The notes beneath the pieces were generated by a model, which worked only from the letters and a program-made list of their open reading frames with translations, ran no database searches and was not told where the DNA came from. This document shows positions 5,062-8,519 of a stretch of DNA of 8,519 nucleotides, piece by piece (positions within the stretch are counted from its first letter, which is position 1; every line of letters begins with the position of its first letter). Location of the stretch: contig JANYFI010000579.1 of NCBI GenBank assembly GCA_025362765.1, positions 1 through 8,519 of the forward strand, given 5' to 3'. Source of the DNA: Ferruginibacter sp. Its GTDB lineage: Bacteria; Bacteroidota; Bacteroidia; Chitinophagales; Chitinophagaceae. The position numbers were made by a program, and so were the translations under genes.

Positions 5062-6934
5062 GCATCCGCATCCCGATACTTCGTTGAGCGAAGTACATCA
5101 AAGCATTGATACCACCGCCGGTAAAAAAACGGGCTTCAAAAAAATTTTATCTTTTCTTGGGCCAGCGTATCTCATCAGCGTTGGCTACATGGATCCCGGC
5201 AACTGGGCTACAGACCTGGCGGGTGGAAGTAAGTTTGGTTATGCGCTGATATGGGTGTTGCTGATGAGCAACTTAATGGCGTTACTGCTGCAGGGATTGT
5301 CAGCCAGATTGGGTATTGTACGGGGTCGGGACCTGGCGCAGGCCAACCGGGAAGCGTATCCAAGAATAGTTAATTTTATCTTATACATTTTAGCAGAAAT
5401 TGCTATCGCTGCCTGCGACCTGGCAGAAGTACTTGGTATGGCAATCGGTATACAACTGCTTACAGGATTGCCATTGATTTGGGGCGTATCACTCACTGTA
5501 CTGGATACATTTCTATTGTTGTTTTTACAACGGCTCGGCATGCGGAAGATGGAAGCGTTTATCATTACCCTGGTAGCAATAGTAGCCATCTCCTTTTTAC
5601 TTGAAATTATTTTTGCCAAACCCAATTTGGGCGAAGTCGCTATGGGCTTTGTTCCACACGCTTTGTCGGATGAAGCCTTGTATATTGCCATTGGTATTAT
5701 TGGTGCTACGGTAATGCCACATAATCTATACCTGCATTCAGCCCTGGTGCAAACAAGGAAAATTGACCGCAGTGATGCGGGCATACGCCAGGCGCTGAAA
5801 TTTAACCGCATCGATACTACAGTGGCTTTGAATCTCGCTTTTTTGGTGAACGCCGCGATACTGGTATTAGCCGCTACCGTATTTTTTAAAACCGGTAATT
5901 CGCATGTAGCGGAAATAAAAGAAGCACACAGATTACTGCCCGGTTTTTTAGGTAACCTTGCACCAAAAATTTTTGCCATTGCATTGATAGCCGCAGGCCA
6001 AAGCAGCACCGTTACAGGTACGTTGGCGGGGCAGATCATTATGGAAGGGTATTTAAGTTTACGTGTTAATCCCTGGGTGAGGCGCTTAATAACCCGCCTG
6101 CTGGCCATTGTACCAGCCCTTGTGGTAATTAGTATTTATGGAGAAGATGATGCTGATGCGCTGCTGATTTTTAGCCAGGTTATTTTAAGCATTCAACTGG
6201 GCTTTGCCGTTATTCCATTGATTCACTTTGTGAGTGATAAAAAAACGATGGGCAAATTCTCTATCAATACAATTACAAAAATCGGCGCCTGGTCTATTGC
6301 AGTCGTCTTGATTTTTCTAAACATAAAAATGATCACCAGCCAGGCATCCGATATTTTTTCAACCGGTAGGTTCATTACCAAATTAAGCCTTGCGCTGGCC
6401 GGAATTCTGTTTGCAGCTTTGCTGCTGTATGTTACTATATTTCCCTGGCTCGACCGTCGAAAAAAGAGAGCTTCCATACAGATGCATGCAGATGTGCAGA
6501 ATATTAAAGAGCTGGTAATACCTGAATTTAAAAAGATTGCCATAGCCCTCGACTTTAGTGAAAACGACGAAAAATTACTGGCTTTTGCCTTAGGCCAGGG
6601 TAAACCTGCAACGCAGTATGTACTGGTACACATTGTTGAAAGCGCTTCTGCAAAATTGCATGGCAGGGAAAGTGATGATTACGAATCACGCAAAGACAAG
6701 GAACGGATGGATTTTTATGTTGACTATTTACGGCAGCAGGGACACCTTGCCGAAGGGTATCTTGGCTTTAGAAACAGGACCAAAGAAATTGTGCGCATCG
6801 TAAAAGATAATGGCGCAGATATGCTGGTAGCAGGTGCGCATGGCCATACCGGGTTAAAAGATTTTATTTATGGGGAAACAGTAAATACAGTGCGCCACGA
6901 ATTGAAAATTCCGGTATTAATTATAAATGTGTAA
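5054..6934 (+). CDS. mntH: NRAMP-family divalent metal transporter (MntH type) fused to a C-terminal UspA domain
   Basis: A 626-residue fusion. About residues 28-475 are an NRAMP (SLC11-like) proton-coupled Mn(II)/Fe(II) importer of the inner membrane. The TM1 unwound motif is DPGN (Asp47, Asn50) and the TM6 motif is MPHNLYLHS with Met221; these residues coordinate the metal in characterised NRAMP proteins, so the transport site looks intact. From about 488 to the end is a cytoplasmic UspA-like domain. It begins KKIAIALDFSEND (Asp500) and carries GAHG at 594-597 and Gly607, in the spacing of the UspA nucleotide-binding motif G-2X-G-9X-G(S/T). Glu608 replaces the Ser/Thr and Thr609 follows. 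Bacterial MntH proteins are normally about 400-450 residues without this domain. The ATG at 5054 (overlap ATGGATAA with the regulator stop) is preferred over an in-frame TTG at 5045. Overlap implies translational coupling and co-regulation by the MntR-like repressor. Confidence 0.9.
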   Translation: MDKHPHPDTSLSEVHQSIDTTAGKKTGFKKILSFLGPAYLISVGYMDPGNWATDLAGGSKFGYALIWVLLMSNLMALLLQGLSARLGIVRGRDLAQANREAYPRIVNFILYILAEIAIAACDLAEVLGMAIGIQLLTGLPLIWGVSLTVLDTFLLLFLQRLGMRKMEAFIITLVAIVAISFLLEIIFAKPNLGEVAMGFVPHALSDEALYIAIGIIGATVMPHNLYLHSALVQTRKIDRSDAGIRQALKFNRIDTTVALNLAFLVNAAILVLAATVFFKTGNSHVAEIKEAHRLLPGFLGNLAPKIFAIALIAAGQSSTVTGTLAGQIIMEGYLSLRVNPWVRRLITRLLAIVPALVVISIYGEDDADALLIFSQVILSIQLGFAVIPLIHFVSDKKTMGKFSINTITKIGAWSIAVVLIFLNIKMITSQASDIFSTGRFITKLSLALAGILFAALLLYVTIFPWLDRRKKRASIQMHADVQNIKELVIPEFKKIAIALDFSENDEKLLAFALGQGKPATQYVLVHIVESASAKLHGRESDDYESRKDKERMDFYVDYLRQQGHLAEGYLGFRNRTKEIVRIVKDNGADMLVAGAHGHTGLKDFIYGETVNTVRHELKIPVLIINV

Positions 6935-6935
6935 A

Positions 6936-6979
6936 TCCAGCAATCCGTAACGTTGCGGTACTGTCTTATTCGGGCTGGA
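6936..6979. terminator. Possible hairpin structure between convergent genes
   Basis: TCCAGC (6936-6941) and GCTGGA (6974-6979) are perfect inverted repeats, and inside them CCGTAACGTTGCGG (6945-6958) is almost fully self-complementary. They begin 2 bases after the transporter stop, in the 124-base gap between it and the convergent acyltransferase gene. No T-tract follows on the plus strand, so this is only a candidate 3'-end structure. Confidence 0.3.
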
Positions 6980-7058
6980 AGTTAAACCGGGTTTCACAAT
7001 CGATTTACAATGGCTGTTGGTAAGGTATAAAAAAGTAAGTAGCCTTTTATTTCCATAC

Positions 7059-8189
7059 TCATTTTTCCGCAGTTGCTTTCAACAAAATCTTATTTTTTAA
7101 CCATCGCCTGATGGGCTCATCATATAACTTCAGGCAGGCGTAAGCAAGTAAAACACTGCCGGAAAAAGTTAGCAGCGCATAAGGCAGCGCCTGTGCCAGC
7201 GTTGGTTTATGACTACTTACCCATGCCGTATAAGTGTAAATGAGCGGATAGTGCGTGATATATATAGGGTAAGAAATATCTCCTAAAAACTTACAGGTTT
7301 TTAAGGAGGCTTTGCCTGTTATTTTTCCGCCTGCGCCTAACCATACAATCAGTGGAAAGATAAAAATAATACTAAGCGAATCGTACAACCCATTCATCCA
7401 CAAATGTTCGCTTCCTCCGATTCTGGGCATTGCGAAAACAACGATCAGTAGCAGACTGCACCATAAAAAAGCATTTTTTACATAAGCCAGTTTTGCCAAA
7501 CGGCAAAGCAACAGGCCGCAAAAAAATGGATACATCGTCCGCGTAATTCCAATGCGCAGTTGTGTTGCATCTACCGACCAGCCCCCAATTACATCTCCTG
7601 CAGGGCTTGTTACCGCTAAATGTATCAACGCACAAGCTGACACCGACACCAATATAGCAAGGGCGGTTTTCGAAAATTTTCTTATCCAGACAGCGTACAG
7701 GATATTCGCGATGTATTCAAAAAATAAAGACCAGCCGGGACCGTCTAACGGATGCATTTCCTGCCAGCCGCGGATATCCATAGAAATAGTTATTGGAATC
7801 AATGTAAACCCTATTAGCATTATACCTAATAGTTTCCATACAGGCACGAGGTGTATAGCAGGAAATATAGGAGAATCCTGAAAATAAAAGCACACGGCAC
7901 CAATCACCATACCCATTACCACCATGGGTTGTAACCTGGTAAGCCGGATTTTGAAGAAGTCTTTAAAATTCATCCTGCTCCAGCGGTCATCATAGGCATA
8001 ACCAATCACAAACCCGGAAAGCAGAAAGAAAAAATCCACTCCCAGGTAGCCGTGGTTAATCATCTGGTCAAGATGGCTGGTACTATGCGTTTCAAAAATG
8101 TGGAAGGAAACAACCATTATAGCTGCTACTCCACGCAGGCCGTCAAGAATGGCATAGTGAGGTTTTGTACTTAGTGTATTGGAATTCAT
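7059..8189 (-). CDS. Acyltransferase family 3 (OafA/YrhL-type) integral membrane protein
   Basis: A polytopic inner-membrane protein of the acyltransferase-3 family, whose members transfer acetyl or other acyl groups to sugars of O-antigen, peptidoglycan, exopolysaccharide or other envelope glycans. Diagnostic motifs: YAILDGLRGVAA then VSFHIFE in the first helix (conserved Arg and His); GYLGVDFFFLLSGFVIGY in the second; and GDISYPIYITHYPLIY near the C-terminus. About ten hydrophobic segments are seen. The chosen ATG at 8189 gives 376 residues and places the LDGLRG motif about 15 residues in, as usual for the family. An in-frame ATG at 8243 would add 18 residues without family features. Neither start has a clear Shine-Dalgarno sequence. 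There is no appended SGNH domain. No glycan-biosynthesis genes are adjacent, so the acceptor is unknown. It converges on the transporter gene. Confidence 0.88.
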   Translation of the reverse strand: MNSNTLSTKPHYAILDGLRGVAAIMVVSFHIFETHSTSHLDQMINHGYLGVDFFFLLSGFVIGYAYDDRWSRMNFKDFFKIRLTRLQPMVVMGMVIGAVCFYFQDSPIFPAIHLVPVWKLLGIMLIGFTLIPITISMDIRGWQEMHPLDGPGWSLFFEYIANILYAVWIRKFSKTALAILVSVSACALIHLAVTSPAGDVIGGWSVDATQLRIGITRTMYPFFCGLLLCRLAKLAYVKNAFLWCSLLLIVVFAMPRIGGSEHLWMNGLYDSLSIIFIFPLIVWLGAGGKITGKASLKTCKFLGDISYPIYITHYPLIYTYTAWVSSHKPTLAQALPYALLTFSGSVLLAYACLKLYDEPIRRWLKNKILLKATAEK

Positions 8190-8519
8190 CAGAAAATTAA
8201 ATGCGTGTAAAATGGCTTTTTCGTTAATTTTTCCGCCGTTCATCCAACGTCAGGAATTGCCGTTAGTTTGGTTATGAGATAATTTGCAATCTGGCATCAA
8301 TCATTAAAGAAACGATTTTTTTGTTTTACAGCAAAGACAATTAAATAAATCGCCGGCCAGTCTGATTAAGTTATCCAAATTTGAAATGGAGATATTAAAT
8401 GAACAGCATCGGGCACAACGGGTATTGAAGTAAATTATCTGCAACACATAGATAATCCAGTTGATTGTTGGGGTTAAAAAAATCTAAAAAGGAAAGTATG
8501 CTGCGGTCTGACCTTCGGT
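8190..8519. other. Right-end region without a secure gene
   Basis: No confident coding sequence or RNA gene is seen. A plus-strand frame is open from about 8306 to a TAA near 8434; its translation ends SLIKLSKFEMEILNEQHRAQ and a few further residues, reads protein-like, but has only one late ATG and no recognised family. It could be chance or the decayed end of a gene. The last bases contain GGTC-T-GACC (about 8507-8515), a small GC-rich inverted repeat cut by the window edge. A promoter for the acyltransferase gene is expected here on the minus strand, but no match to TAnnTTTG was found. Confidence 0.4.

Noticed and set aside
5239..6108. Long minus-strand open frame of 289 codons
   Set aside because: It lies wholly inside the NRAMP transporter gene on the opposite strand, and its translation has no family motif. 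It is an antisense shadow.
7552..7881. Plus-strand open frame of 109 codons
   Set aside because: It is antisense to the acyltransferase-3 gene, with no start signal and no recognisable motif.

Overview
The window looks like a piece of a Bacteroidota chromosome, most likely from the Chitinophagales/Chitinophagaceae side, although the sequence alone does not fix the genus. Reasons: a Bacteroidota-type promoter (TTGG-N19-TAGATTTG) precedes the mntR-like gene; Shine-Dalgarno sequences are weak or absent; intergenic DNA is AT-rich; and the proteins (short alpha-glucan phosphorylase, NRAMP-UspA fusion, SGNH lipoprotein) fit that phylum. No tRNA, rRNA, CRISPR array, transposase or phage gene was seen.

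Layout, left to right. Positions 1-475 hold no convincing gene but contain a perfect DnaA-box 9-mer, a second near-match in the opposite orientation, and several short inverted repeats. Two minus-strand genes follow. An SGNH/GDSL-hydrolase lipoprotein (476-1201) is separated by a clear intrinsic terminator (1241-1268) from the upstream alpha-glucan phosphorylase (1293-2945). A 355-base divergent gap leads to a plus-strand gene for a small acidic protein of unknown function (3301-3597). After a gap with a 22-bp direct repeat comes a minus-strand RidA-family gene (3800-4180). A 221-base divergent intergenic region holds a GC-rich element bounded by perfect 8-bp inverted repeats, then a promoter with an overlapping 16-bp palindrome. 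That promoter drives a two-gene plus-strand operon: a DtxR/MntR-family regulator (4402-5061) and an NRAMP divalent-metal transporter fused to a C-terminal UspA domain (5054-6934), the two overlapping by 8 bases. A minus-strand acyltransferase-3 membrane protein (7059-8189) converges on it, and the last 330 bases hold no secure gene.

The most coherent system is the metal-homeostasis operon. A metal-sensing repressor, its probable operator lying on the -7 element of its own promoter, and a manganese/iron importer with a fused cytoplasmic nucleotide-binding-type domain are encoded together and appear translationally coupled. The other genes look like independent units: glucan metabolism, envelope ester hydrolysis, Rid-type metabolite clean-up, and envelope or polysaccharide acylation. 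The most striking single observation is that the phosphorylase has threonine at the position of the pyridoxal-phosphate lysine while the surrounding motif is intact.
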